A stretch of DNA of 64,000 nt, from positions 156,215 to 220,214 of the forward strand of contig JAFMVD010000001.1 in NCBI GenBank assembly GCA_025499625.1, read 5' to 3'. Positions 19,670 to 27,998 of this stretch are shown one piece after another. Numbering within the stretch: position 1 is the stretch's first letter; each line of letters opens with the position of its first letter. The notes under the pieces are model-generated. The model did not search any database and was not told where the DNA came from. It saw only the letters and a program-made list of their open reading frames with translations. The position numbers and the translations under genes were made by a program. The DNA is from Carboxylicivirga fragile. GTDB taxonomy: Bacteria > Bacteroidota > Bacteroidia > Bacteroidales > Marinilabiliaceae.

Positions 19670-21284
19670 ATCCTGGATTTTGCTGTAGGTTAGTATTGTT
19701 TTTAACATCAGTATCAGGTAAAGGCAAAATCAATCGCGTATTATTGAAATCAATGTTCTTTACTACTGAATTGCTTGATTCGTATCTGCTAAAGTTTTGT
19801 CCAAGCCTTAATAGGTCAAGCATTCTAACACCTTCTCCAATAAATTCTAAACGTTTTTCAAGCATTATCTCTTCTAAAGTAACCCCTTCAGGTAAGGCAT
19901 CATCAAAGTAACGTTGCTTAACCAACGCGTAAGCATCAAAAGCTAAAGATGGTTGATTCGTACGTGCACACGCTTCAGCTTTGATTAAGGCAATCTCAGA
20001 GGCTCGCATTATATTAAAATCACCGAAACCGCTCTTGTACTTAATTTCAACATCTGCCGGATTATAAAAGAAATCGCGCAAATTAACATTAAAGTCCTTT
20101 GAGGCAAATTTACCATACATCGCCGCTCCAATCATTTCATTACCCTCATCATCAAGGGTAGATTTTGCCAATCGGGTAGCCAGATCATCACCTTCTACAC
20201 CATTTGCTTTCCATGCTTCAGGATGATAAAAATAGTCTAGTCTTTTATCCGCAATACTAAACTCATTAATTACATCTTCGCTCACACGTAATATGTCACC
20301 AGCATCATCATTATTAATATCCCAATGTTTAGCGTGAACATTATGCCCCATATCATCATCCAATGTGATGCTCATTAATATGGTCTCATCCAACTTTCGA
20401 GAAATTCCGTACTCTAAATCAATAAAATTATCTACTGGTTGAACCAAGGCCAATACAAAATCACATGATTCAATCGCCTTATTCAAAGCTTCTGCTGCCG
20501 TTATAGATACAGTTTCAGATAACTGGTAGGTATTGGAAGAGCCAACTGGTCCCGCTAAATTCATGTAAAAACGAGCTAATAAACCATGAGCGTAGGCTTT
20601 AGAAAAAGTCAAACTAACCATTTCCTGCTCTATAACATCATGCTCTATAATCAAATTCTCAGCTGCGAACATTAAATCCTCATATATTTGACGATATACT
20701 TCCATTGTTGTTGCTCTGGCAGGACGTAGGTCATAATCATTAACCAAAACCAACGGTACACCGCTATGCTCCGTATCTCTATTCGTTTCATGTACCGGTC
20801 GAGAATAGTAACTTAATAAGTCTAAATAGGTTGCTGCCCTTGCAACCCTGGCTTGCGCCTCATAATCTGCTTTTTCAACCTTAGCTGCCTCCGAATTCGG
20901 ATCTAAGGGATCGTTAAGACCTGTTAATTCATTATTGATAATTAAATTACAAGCATCAATAATACCATAACATGCAATCCATGAATTCCTGGACGCACTA
21001 TTATCCGCTAAACCTTGATTGTAATCAAAAATCAAATTAAACTCCGAATAACCATCGCGTCTGTAATTCAAAATATCTGCACGTGCTTCTTGCATCGAAA
21101 CATTATAGTAATTCACTCTATTAAACATAGTTTTTACATAAATAGAGTGTAGAGCAGCCTCACAAGATGGCTTGGTTGCCAGGATATTATCTCTGGACAA
21201 TACACTTTCCGGATTTCTTTCCAAGAAATCATCAGAACATGCAAATAGTGATATAATCGATAAAAAATATAATATCTTTTTCAT
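19659..21284 (-). CDS. SusD/RagB family substrate-binding lipoprotein (locus 1)
   Basis: A 541-residue outer-membrane lipoprotein that caps a SusC transporter. The signal peptide ends at Cys16 (SLFACSDDFLE). The body shows SusD hallmarks: the N-terminal ALHSIYV helix, TPR-like helices, a middle segment ARAATYLDLLSYYSRPV and a C-terminal RagB-type segment (ASEIALIKAEACA, then EKRLEFIGEGVRMLDLLR). It starts 11 bp after the SusC stop. The ligand is unknown; the metalloprotease in the locus makes a peptide plausible. Confidence 0.93.
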   Translation of the reverse strand: MKKILYFLSIISLFACSDDFLERNPESVLSRDNILATKPSCEAALHSIYVKTMFNRVNYYNVSMQEARADILNYRRDGYSEFNLIFDYNQGLADNSASRNSWIACYGIIDACNLIINNELTGLNDPLDPNSEAAKVEKADYEAQARVARAATYLDLLSYYSRPVHETNRDTEHSGVPLVLVNDYDLRPARATTMEVYRQIYEDLMFAAENLIIEHDVIEQEMVSLTFSKAYAHGLLARFYMNLAGPVGSSNTYQLSETVSITAAEALNKAIESCDFVLALVQPVDNFIDLEYGISRKLDETILMSITLDDDMGHNVHAKHWDINNDDAGDILRVSEDVINEFSIADKRLDYFYHPEAWKANGVEGDDLATRLAKSTLDDEGNEMIGAAMYGKFASKDFNVNLRDFFYNPADVEIKYKSGFGDFNIMRASEIALIKAEACARTNQPSLAFDAYALVKQRYFDDALPEGVTLEEIMLEKRLEFIGEGVRMLDLLRLGQNFSRYESSNSVVKNIDFNNTRLILPLPDTDVKNNTNLQQNPGYDN

Positions 21285-21294
21285 AATTCAATAT

Positions 21295-24200
21295 TTAGAA
21301 GGTTACATTTACGCCTAATGTCACAGATGTAACTGGTGGGATATCCGACCATGTAGTCTGATTATCTAGATTTAATTCCGGATCATAGCCCTTAAATTTC
21401 GTCCAGGTAAATAGGTTTTCACCCATACCGTAAAAGCGTACATTAGATAAACCGATGGATTCTGAAATACGTTTAGGTAAAGTATAACCGATAACTAGAT
21501 TTTTCAACTTTAAATAGTCTGCGCGCTCCAAGAATCTACTTGATCGCCACCAAGCAAGAGTTGGATCACCAACATTGTACATTGGCACTTCTGATTGCTG
21601 TCCTGGAGTATTCCAAGAATTCATATTGTCAACATGCATATTCCAACCGGGCTGTGCTCCATCGTTACTTAACACTCCCATCATGTCGTTATAAGCATAA
21701 GAGCCTACGTTGAAATAAAATAACATCGAGAAATCAAAGTTTTTATAGGTTAAGTCATTAACCCATGAACCGTAGAAGGTAGGTTCGGCATCGGCTCCAT
21801 CTAAATCATTTTTAGCATCAAATTCACTGGCTTTATTCCAATCGTTAGTAACGGTTGTTTTTCCATTCCAGTTACCATTTTCATCTTCAATTTTCTGATA
21901 CCAAAGCGGACTACCAGTAGTAGGATCTACACCTGCCCATTTACGCATTCTGTAATTAAACATTGAACCTCCGGTATCATAATAGGCTTGCCCATTATAG
22001 TTGTTTCCGTACCATTCTTCAATGTTGTTTTTATTGCTTGTCAGAGTAACAGATGTCTCCCATGAGAAATCGCTTCTACCAATAACTTGCGCTCCCAACA
22101 TAAGCTCGATACCTTTGTTAGATATCTTACCCACATTTTCCATACGAGAAGTAAGACCAGTAGTATATGGTAACTGTCTCCACATTAATAAACGATCACT
22201 GGTTCGGTTATATAATTCGACGGTTCCCCAAAAACGGTTTAACATTTTAAACTCAACAGCTATGTTGGAATTGATATTACCTTCCCAACCTAAATTAAGA
22301 TTTTCAACCTGATCTAATTCTGCACCAGCAGTATTATTATATTTACCATCTAGAGTGTATGTTGACTGCCAGGCATAATTACCAATTGCGTCATTACCAC
22401 TCACACCATAACTACCTCTTAATTTCAATGAATTAATCCAATCAACGCTTGACATGAATTGTTCTTCGCTCAAACGCCAAGTAGCACCCACAGACCAGAA
22501 ATTACCATAACGATTGTTGGGCCCAAAGCGACTTGAACCATCACGTCTGAAACTACCACTTACATAGTACTTATCCAATAAGCCATATTCCAATTGACCT
22601 AAGGCTGAAACTCTGGCATTTTCGAATTGGCGGGATTTCATATCCTCTTTTATTTTACCATCATCTAAGTTCTGGGCAATTTGCCACATTGGAAATTCCA
22701 AAGCCGTAGCATTTAAATCACGACGAACCCATTCTTCAGCTTCATAAACAGCCATGGCTTTAATATCGTGATTACCAAACTTCTTTTCAAAGGTAGCTTG
22801 TAAGAAACCAAATAATGTACGTTGGTTATTGCTTTCTCTGACATTCCTACCGTCTTCCAAAACTCCAGAACCGTTAACAGGATTGTAAAAATAATTTTCG
22901 TTTTGGCGGAAAAATTTTGCCGATCCCTTTGCTGTTAGTGTTAACTCTTCAATAGGTTTAATTGTAAGGTAAGGAGAAATGAGAAGATTTGTATTATCCG
23001 TTTCTTCAACATAAGTTTCTCTTTCAGCCTTCAAATTGCTTTCACTAGATGATGATTTAGTATCCCAATGATATAATTTATTACCATTTTTATCCAATAC
23101 AAAATCGCCATATTGAGTACCATCAACAACTTCTTCTCCAGTTATTCCATATCGCTTATAGACAGGTACCGTAGGAGCATTAATATACGCTCTAAACATG
23201 CTTCTAACCGGGGTATACTTTTGATAACGACCATTTGTATTAATACCTATTTCAACATATTTGTTGATAGAAGTATTCATATTAAGGTTATAATCAATAC
23301 GGGTATAATCGTTACCAATCTGAATACCTTCTTGATTAAAGAAAGTTAAGGATCCGTATAAATTATAATCGTCACCACCTTTTCCGAAGCTTAGGTGTAA
23401 ATCATCAATATTCGAGGTTCTATAGGCTTCATCCACCCAATCCGTTGAATACAATTGGTTTACACCAGATCGTAATTTTCCATTATCATCAAACGGTTGC
23501 ATACTCTGAATACGTTTACCACCTTCCATTTCATAATAAGGATTGTAAAGCATAGTACTCAACAAATTATCATGAGCATATTGCTCCGGTGTGCCTGTAA
23601 TATCGTTCGGGCCTGACATATACTTGGCCTTGTTTCTTAAACCTTCCCAAACTTTTGACGAATATTGATCAGCGTTCATCAAATCCTGATTGTCACTTGA
23701 TTTCCACCCCATGGTTCGCTTGTAGCTGAGATTAATCTTTGCTTTTCCTTTACCTTTTTTTGTAGTAATTACAATAACTCCATTGGCTGCACGAGACCCA
23801 TAAAGTGCAGCGGCAGCGGCATCCTTCAATACAGTAGAAGTTTCAATATCACTAATGGCTGGAATTGGCGCATTAGGTACTCCATCCACCACATACAAAG
23901 GTGCAGCTGAAGCATTTGCAGATCCAACACCTCGAATTCTAATTGCAGCTGAAGAACCAGCGGCTCCACTAAATGAAGATACCTGAACACCAGCAACTCG
24001 ACCTTGAAGTGCTGTTGAGATGTCGGTAGATGTGGTATTAGCCAGTTGTTCTGAACCTACAACCTCGGCACTACCCGTAAAAGTTTCTTTCTTAGCAGTA
24101 CCATAGGCTACAACCATTACTGTTTCAAGGTTCTGTACATCCTCGGTTAAAGTAACATTCAGTACGTCACGCCCATCGATAGCAATGGTTTGCATTTGAA

Positions 24201-24768
24201 AACCAATGAATGAAAAAACAAGCTTAGTTGCATCTGAGGGCACATTTAATTCATAGTTACCATTTACATCAGTAATGGTACCTGTTGTTGTTCCTTCGAT
24301 GAAAACATTTACCCCTGGTAGCGGTAATCCACTGCTATCAGTAATTACACCTTTAATAACCTTTTCCTGCTGAGTAAGTTCTTCACTTGCTACTTTAACT
24401 ATGTTTTTCGATGGTTTAATAACCACATAGTCATCTACCACTTTAAATTCCATATTGGCATCCTTACAAATGAATTGATACAAGTCTTGTAATTCATTTG
24501 TGCCAGCTGGTACTTCAATAGTAGCATTCATATCCATCTCATCGTTACTTAAGATGGTTATAATACCGGTTTGACGTTCTACCTCTTGAAATAAATTTTT
24601 GTAGGTAGTTTCTGAAGTTTTGATGTTTACTTTCTGAGCCAGGCTAGTTGCCGCTACTTGAAATAATACACCAAACAATAAGATGAAGCTTATTCTCATA
24701 ACTAACATCATTTTTCGCGGCGGTTGTTTAAAAAAACAGGAACCACGGCTTTGTCGTAAATTTTCCAT
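21295..24768 (-). CDS. SusC/RagA TonB-linked outer-membrane transporter with STN domain (locus 1)
   Basis: An 1157-residue TonB-dependent transporter. After the signal peptide (cleaved near residue 44, TSLAQ) comes an STN/secretin-TonB signalling domain (about 45-115), which in this family relays substrate occupancy to FecR-type anti-sigma factors. A carboxypeptidase-like beta-sandwich follows (about 138-215, ending FIGFQMQTI), then the plug with the SusC-typical IRIRGVGS, VVDGVP and KDAAAAALYGSRAANGVI, and a 22-strand barrel ending in SVTLGVNVTF. The FecR and ECF sigma genes immediately upstream fit STN-dependent autoregulation. Confidence 0.95.
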   Translation of the reverse strand: MENLRQSRGSCFFKQPPRKMMLVMRISFILLFGVLFQVAATSLAQKVNIKTSETTYKNLFQEVERQTGIITILSNDEMDMNATIEVPAGTNELQDLYQFICKDANMEFKVVDDYVVIKPSKNIVKVASEELTQQEKVIKGVITDSSGLPLPGVNVFIEGTTTGTITDVNGNYELNVPSDATKLVFSFIGFQMQTIAIDGRDVLNVTLTEDVQNLETVMVVAYGTAKKETFTGSAEVVGSEQLANTTSTDISTALQGRVAGVQVSSFSGAAGSSAAIRIRGVGSANASAAPLYVVDGVPNAPIPAISDIETSTVLKDAAAAALYGSRAANGVIVITTKKGKGKAKINLSYKRTMGWKSSDNQDLMNADQYSSKVWEGLRNKAKYMSGPNDITGTPEQYAHDNLLSTMLYNPYYEMEGGKRIQSMQPFDDNGKLRSGVNQLYSTDWVDEAYRTSNIDDLHLSFGKGGDDYNLYGSLTFFNQEGIQIGNDYTRIDYNLNMNTSINKYVEIGINTNGRYQKYTPVRSMFRAYINAPTVPVYKRYGITGEEVVDGTQYGDFVLDKNGNKLYHWDTKSSSSESNLKAERETYVEETDNTNLLISPYLTIKPIEELTLTAKGSAKFFRQNENYFYNPVNGSGVLEDGRNVRESNNQRTLFGFLQATFEKKFGNHDIKAMAVYEAEEWVRRDLNATALEFPMWQIAQNLDDGKIKEDMKSRQFENARVSALGQLEYGLLDKYYVSGSFRRDGSSRFGPNNRYGNFWSVGATWRLSEEQFMSSVDWINSLKLRGSYGVSGNDAIGNYAWQSTYTLDGKYNNTAGAELDQVENLNLGWEGNINSNIAVEFKMLNRFWGTVELYNRTSDRLLMWRQLPYTTGLTSRMENVGKISNKGIELMLGAQVIGRSDFSWETSVTLTSNKNNIEEWYGNNYNGQAYYDTGGSMFNYRMRKWAGVDPTTGSPLWYQKIEDENGNWNGKTTVTNDWNKASEFDAKNDLDGADAEPTFYGSWVNDLTYKNFDFSMLFYFNVGSYAYNDMMGVLSNDGAQPGWNMHVDNMNSWNTPGQQSEVPMYNVGDPTLAWWRSSRFLERADYLKLKNLVIGYTLPKRISESIGLSNVRFYGMGENLFTWTKFKGYDPELNLDNQTTWSDIPPVTSVTLGVNVTF

Positions 24769-24837
24769 AAATTTGTAAATCTTGAGTTTATTAATTACCG
24801 GATAACTGTTGCGTGTTACTCCGGTCGAACTTAGTAG

Positions 24838-24863
24838 TCGGAGGATGCGGGAACATCCTCCGA
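24838..24863 (-). promoter_or_regulatory. Hairpin in the FecR-SusC junction (locus 1)
   Basis: TCGGAGGATG pairs perfectly with CATCCTCCGA around a 6-nt loop. On the minus strand the hairpin lies in the 102-bp gap after FecR and before SusC and lacks a downstream U run. An equivalent hairpin occupies the same place in locus 2 (46733-46758). Confidence 0.6.
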
Positions 24864-24870
24864 TTTTTTT

Positions 24871-26028
24871 TTAGTACATTCCTTTAACTAGTATCGTTTT
24901 TCCATTCATTTCCACTTCTACTTTTGTTGTTTCTTCAATCATGCGCATAAAGAATTTAAAATCAGTCGATCTGCGCACTCCACCTGTAAAACGTTTTGTT
25001 CTTACTTCTTTGTTGGCAAAGAAAAATTCCACATCGTACCAGCGCGATAGTTTATTGGCCATATCATCCAAGGTCATTTCTTCAAATCTGAAAATGCCGT
25101 CTTTCCAAGCAGTATATAACTCAACATCCACCTCGTTGACAAACATTTGATTAGACTTTTTATCCAAGCGTGCTTGCTGTCCGGGTTGAATAATGGTTTC
25201 CTTACCGTTTCGTATTACAGAAACACTACCTTCTACTAAGGTTGTTTCCTGAAGCATATCATCAGGGTAGCTCATTACGTTAAATTGAGTACCATACACC
25301 TTAACTTTGGAATATTCCGTTTTTACAATAAAGGGTTTCGTTTTATTCTGTTTTACATCAAATAATCCCTCTCCTATCAGGTCCACTTGACGTATATCTC
25401 CAGTAAAAGCAACTGGGAATCTTAATTCTGATTCTGAGTTCAACCATACCTTGGTACCATCGGAAAGCACCAGTTGATATTCACCACCACGTGGTACCTT
25501 TATGGTATTGAACTCAATCTTATCTAAACCAATATTGTTGTGATAACTTAATACATCCAAACTATCAGTTCCAATGATCTTTCCGGTAGAACTCTGAATC
25601 ATTGTTTTATTATCACCATCCAAAACTAAATACTCTCCACTTCCCGTTTCAAGTATTGCCTTTGAGGCACCAGGTTGTACTGTCAAGTTAGCCAATTCTG
25701 TTGCTTGGTCATCTTTTGTATTAAAAATAAATAGTATTACAAATGCTATTACCGCTGCAGCGGCAACTGTAGCCGATGCATAAGCAAACCAAGGTTGAAT
25801 ACTAAGCTTTTTAGAACTGATAGTATTATTAATTCGATGCCAGGCAACATCCTTTTTTATCGATTTATATACACTAATCTCTTTTGTTTTGAGATATAAG
25901 GATTTGTAGTGCATATAATTCGCTTTGTTTTGCTCCGAATCATCTAACCAATTCTTAAGCTCCTGATGCTCTGTGTTGCTTAGAGTGCCATTCAGCTCTT
26001 TTATTATGTATTGCTCTAAATTTTCCAT
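24871..26028 (-). CDS. FecR-family anti-sigma factor (locus 1)
   Basis: A 385-residue single-pass inner-membrane protein. The cytoplasmic N-terminus (residues 1-75) has the sigma-binding helices, including LKNWLDDSEQNKANYMHY. A transmembrane helix lies near 83-105, and the periplasmic part carries the FecR domain (VPRGGEYQLVLSDGTKVWLN, then EGLFDVKQNKTKPF, KVYGTQFNV) and a C-terminal DUF4974 domain ending ILVKGMY. It should hold the ECF sigma factor inactive until the SusC STN domain signals. It is encoded between the sigma gene and SusC on the same strand. Confidence 0.93.
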   Translation of the reverse strand: MENLEQYIIKELNGTLSNTEHQELKNWLDDSEQNKANYMHYKSLYLKTKEISVYKSIKKDVAWHRINNTISSKKLSIQPWFAYASATVAAAAVIAFVILFIFNTKDDQATELANLTVQPGASKAILETGSGEYLVLDGDNKTMIQSSTGKIIGTDSLDVLSYHNNIGLDKIEFNTIKVPRGGEYQLVLSDGTKVWLNSESELRFPVAFTGDIRQVDLIGEGLFDVKQNKTKPFIVKTEYSKVKVYGTQFNVMSYPDDMLQETTLVEGSVSVIRNGKETIIQPGQQARLDKKSNQMFVNEVDVELYTAWKDGIFRFEEMTLDDMANKLSRWYDVEFFFANKEVRTKRFTGGVRRSTDFKFFMRMIEETTKVEVEMNGKTILVKGMY

Positions 26029-26181
26029 TATTATGCTTCTTCACAAGGCATAACTCAGGACCTCTTAAAAAGGGTGTCTCTATTTTAAACTTTTTTTAAT
26101 GTTTTTTCACACAAGAATACTAATGCATTCGACTTAAGTATTTTAAGTACTAATATTTTTATAAGAAAAAGAAGAAAAGAG

Positions 26182-26727
26182 TCAACAAAGTAATAATATC
26201 ACCAAATGCAGGTGTTCATCAAGAAGTCGATGAGCACGTTTTAATTGGGACTTGACTGTGTTTATTGATATATCTAATTCGTCTGCTGCTTCCTGATATT
26301 TGAGGCCTGAAAGCACAACTAAATTAAACACATCAGCGCATGCAGGTGGGAGTCTATCAATCGCCGCTTGAACCAATTCAATCTTGTTTTTAACCTCTTC
26401 ATCATCGTCAACCTGAATATATAAATCCTTTTCCCAGGAGAAATCCAAGTCCTCTAAATGTTCCGGTTTATTTTTTCTGATATACGAAAGACAAGCGTTT
26501 TTTACAGCCGTAAAAAGGTAAGCTCTTAAATTTTCAAGCACCTTATAATCATCACGATCCCATATTTTAACAAAGAGATCCTGAACAATATCCTCAACAA
26601 CATCGACCGAATGAATATATTTGGCTCCATAAATACACATTGGCCGATAATAACGGTCAAATAAGGTTTGAAAACCAACCTTTTTGTTCGTGGATAAACT
26701 ATGTACAATATTCTGATCTGTTATCAC
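26182..26727 (-). CDS. ECF RNA polymerase sigma factor (locus 1)
   Basis: A 181-residue sigma-70 family protein with region 2 (FQTLFDRYYRPMCIYGAKYI, then VQDLFVKIWD) and region 4 (LPPACADVFNLVVLSGLKYQ with the HTH EAADELDISINTVKSQ). It is the Bacteroides-expansion type that pairs with FecR, here the next gene 153 bp downstream. It should direct transcription of the SusC operon, and probably its own, when released. Confidence 0.93.
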   Translation of the reverse strand: MITDQNIVHSLSTNKKVGFQTLFDRYYRPMCIYGAKYIHSVDVVEDIVQDLFVKIWDRDDYKVLENLRAYLFTAVKNACLSYIRKNKPEHLEDLDFSWEKDLYIQVDDDEEVKNKIELVQAAIDRLPPACADVFNLVVLSGLKYQEAADELDISINTVKSQLKRAHRLLDEHLHLVILLLC

Positions 26728-26788
26728 CCTCTACGTACTTATGAAATCCAAATATATAACAAAACTTAAAAAACTCAGCCCTGATGCG

Positions 26789-26811
26789 AATATTCGACAC
26801 AAATATTCGAC
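26789..26811. promoter_or_regulatory. Direct repeat upstream of the ECF sigma gene
   Basis: AATATTCGAC occurs twice, 13 bp apart (26789-26798 and 26802-26811), in the 106-bp gap between the ACT gene and the sigma gene. GAATATTC in the first copy is also palindromic. Candidate operator or ECF promoter region; unproven. Confidence 0.4.
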
Positions 26812-26833
26812 TATTGTTCAAGCCGAATTATTA

Positions 26834-27097
26834 CTATCCAGCGTTAATAGCAAGGTTTAAATTATTGAAAGAAACATCGATAATTCCAACTTGCTTTGAG
26901 ATAAACAAGCTGGTTGATTTAACCTCCTTTTCATCCGACATAACCTGAAAGTTAAATCTACACTCTTGTAAGCCTGTTGCATCATCCAAGGTCATATGTT
27001 TAACACATATCTGTTTCCTTTCAAAATACAAGAGTATTTTGGCAACTAAGCCTAATCCTTCTTCTGCTAATACTTCAATTCTGAATTGGTTTTCCAT
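26834..27097 (-). CDS. Stand-alone ACT-domain protein, IlvN/IlvM-like regulatory subunit
   Basis: An 87-residue protein made of a single ACT domain: the N-terminal FRIEVLAEEGLGLVAKILLYF (strand plus helix), then KQICVKHMTLDD, then ECRFNFQVMSDE and a second helix ending KQVGIIDVSF. The pattern most resembles small regulatory subunits of acetohydroxyacid synthase, which bind branched-chain amino acids and activate or feedback-inhibit the large subunit, but it is about half the length of a usual Bacteroidota IlvN. No ilv gene lies nearby. Upstream on the same strand are two Ile-rich leader peptides with terminators, strong independent evidence for a role in isoleucine or branched-chain metabolism. 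It appears monocistronic. Confidence 0.75.
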   Translation of the reverse strand: MENQFRIEVLAEEGLGLVAKILLYFERKQICVKHMTLDDATGLQECRFNFQVMSDEKEVKSTSLFISKQVGIIDVSFNNLNLAINAG

Positions 27098-27145
27098 TTG
27101 CTTAGGTTTTAATCTTATTATAAAATTGATTACTTATCCATAACT

Positions 27146-27182
27146 AAAAAGGCCTTTCTCATTGAATGAGAAAGGCCTTTTT
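27146..27182 (-). terminator. Attenuator terminator 2, before the ACT gene
   Basis: A perfect 17-bp stem (AAAAAGGCCTTTCTCAT and its complement) with a 3-nt loop, ending in five T on the minus strand. Its 5' arm includes TTTCTCAT, which is complementary to ATGAGAAA at the stop codon of leader peptide 2 (27198-27205), giving a competing antiterminator pairing. Confidence 0.88.
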
Positions 27183-27201
27183 TAAAACATTAGCAATTTT
27201 C

Positions 27202-27270
27202 TCATCCCGTATTCGGAATAATGATAATAATGCTAATAATGATATTTAATGTTGTCTTCATAATCTCCAT
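27202..27270 (-). CDS. Isoleucine-rich leader peptide 2
   Basis: A 22-codon frame (or 19 codons from the inner ATG at 27261) whose core is IIISIIIII, eight Ile codons (six ATT, two ATC) interrupted by one Ser, then PNTG and a TGA stop. The stop lies inside ATGAGAAA, the sequence able to pair with the 5' arm of terminator 2. A ribosome stalled on Ile codons would leave that sequence free to block the terminator, while one reaching the stop would cover it. This is the classical attenuation design. The second copy of a tandem pair. Confidence 0.8.
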   Translation of the reverse strand: MEIMKTTLNIIISIIIIIPNTG

Positions 27271-27273
27271 AAT

Positions 27274-27307
27274 AAAAAAAGCCTTCCCGTTTGTGTGGGA
27301 AGGCTTT
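27274..27307 (-). terminator. Attenuator terminator 1, between the two leader peptides
   Basis: AAAGCCTTCCC pairs with GGGAAGGCTTT around an 8-nt loop and is followed by seven T on the minus strand. TTCCC in its 5' arm can instead pair with GGGAA just after leader peptide 1 (27331-27335). Confidence 0.88.
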
Positions 27308-27343
27308 GTTATATTTTTTTATCCAATTAGTTCCCTGTCGACA

Positions 27344-27394
27344 TTAACTAATGTCAATAATAATAGAAATAATAATGGATACAATATTCTTCAT
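27344..27394 (-). CDS. Isoleucine-rich leader peptide 1
   Basis: The translation is MKNIVSIIISIIIDIS followed by TAA: eight Ile and one Val in 16 residues, all Ile codons ATT. The ATG lies about 19 nt after a promoter -7 box, so the 5' leader is very short. Its layout (MK, Ile runs split by Ser, then a terminator) matches leader 2, suggesting duplication of an attenuator. Confidence 0.8.
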   Translation of the reverse strand: MKNIVSIIISIIIDIS

Positions 27395-27412
27395 TTTGTT
27401 CTTTTGTTGACA

Positions 27413-27444
27413 CAAACGTAGGTATAAATATTGCTTTAAACAAT
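27413..27444 (-). promoter_or_regulatory. Promoter of the attenuator-ACT transcript
   Basis: On the minus strand ATTG (27441-27444) is followed after 20 nt by TACGTTTG (27413-27420), an exact TAnnTTTG -7 box with a near-consensus -33 box. It points at leader peptide 1. Confidence 0.7.
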
Positions 27445-27557
27445 AGAATGTAATTATTTCTGATCCCTTTGTTTTTTGAGTAAAAGAAGTGTTACTTTTA
27501 TGAAAGTAGCCTAAAACAACAATACAAGCTAAGCTGTTGTATCTCTAAAACATTGAT

Positions 27558-27995
27558 ATGTATAAATTCTTAATAAGCCTACTGTTCTTATCAGGTACTT
27601 TTGCACTTGGTGCTCAGGAATGGCATCACCAGATTGACAAAGTGAAAGAGCTTGCAAAGCAGGAAAACAAACATATTTTACTTGTATTTCAGGGTTCCGA
27701 TTGGTGCGCCCCATGCATGAAGCTGGAAAGGGATGTGTGGGAAAGCGAAGAATTCAAAATTTTTGCAACAGAAAATTTAGTATTACTAAAAGCGGATTTC
27801 CCGAGAAAGAAGAAAAATGCTTTGAGTAAGGAACAGATAACTCATAATGAGCAATTAGCTGAACAATACAATACGCAAGGTTATTTCCCCTTGGTACTTG
27901 TATTAAATGACGATGGCAAAGTGCTTGGTTCAACGGCTTATAAAAAACTAAGTACAGAAGACTACATTCAATTATTAACTTCCTTTATCCAATAA
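27558..27995 (+). CDS. Exported thioredoxin-fold protein of the ApbE operon
   Basis: A 145-residue protein with a signal peptide (residues 1-19, ending ALGAQ) and a thioredoxin fold carrying the redox motif WCAPC (Cys50 and Cys53) in FQGSDWCAPCMKLE. The cis-Pro loop is GYFPLVLVL. It resembles DUF255/DsbD-gamma-like periplasmic thioredoxins that keep or make disulfides in exported partners. It is the first gene of a four-gene run with only 3 bp to apbE, so it probably services the cysteine-containing DUF4266 lipoprotein or other partners in the same system. A weak promoter (TTTG 27468, TACTTTTA 27493) lies upstream. Confidence 0.85.
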   Translation: MYKFLISLLFLSGTFALGAQEWHHQIDKVKELAKQENKHILLVFQGSDWCAPCMKLERDVWESEEFKIFATENLVLLKADFPRKKKNALSKEQITHNEQLAEQYNTQGYFPLVLVLNDDGKVLGSTAYKKLSTEDYIQLLTSFIQ

Positions 27996-27998
27996 GTT

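Noticed and set aside
27221..27421. Plus-strand 66-codon frame starting MIIMLIMIF
   Set aside because: It overlaps the minus-strand attenuators and reads their Ile-rich codons backwards (AAT/ATT). The promoter, the U runs of both terminators and the antiterminator pairings all point to the minus strand.
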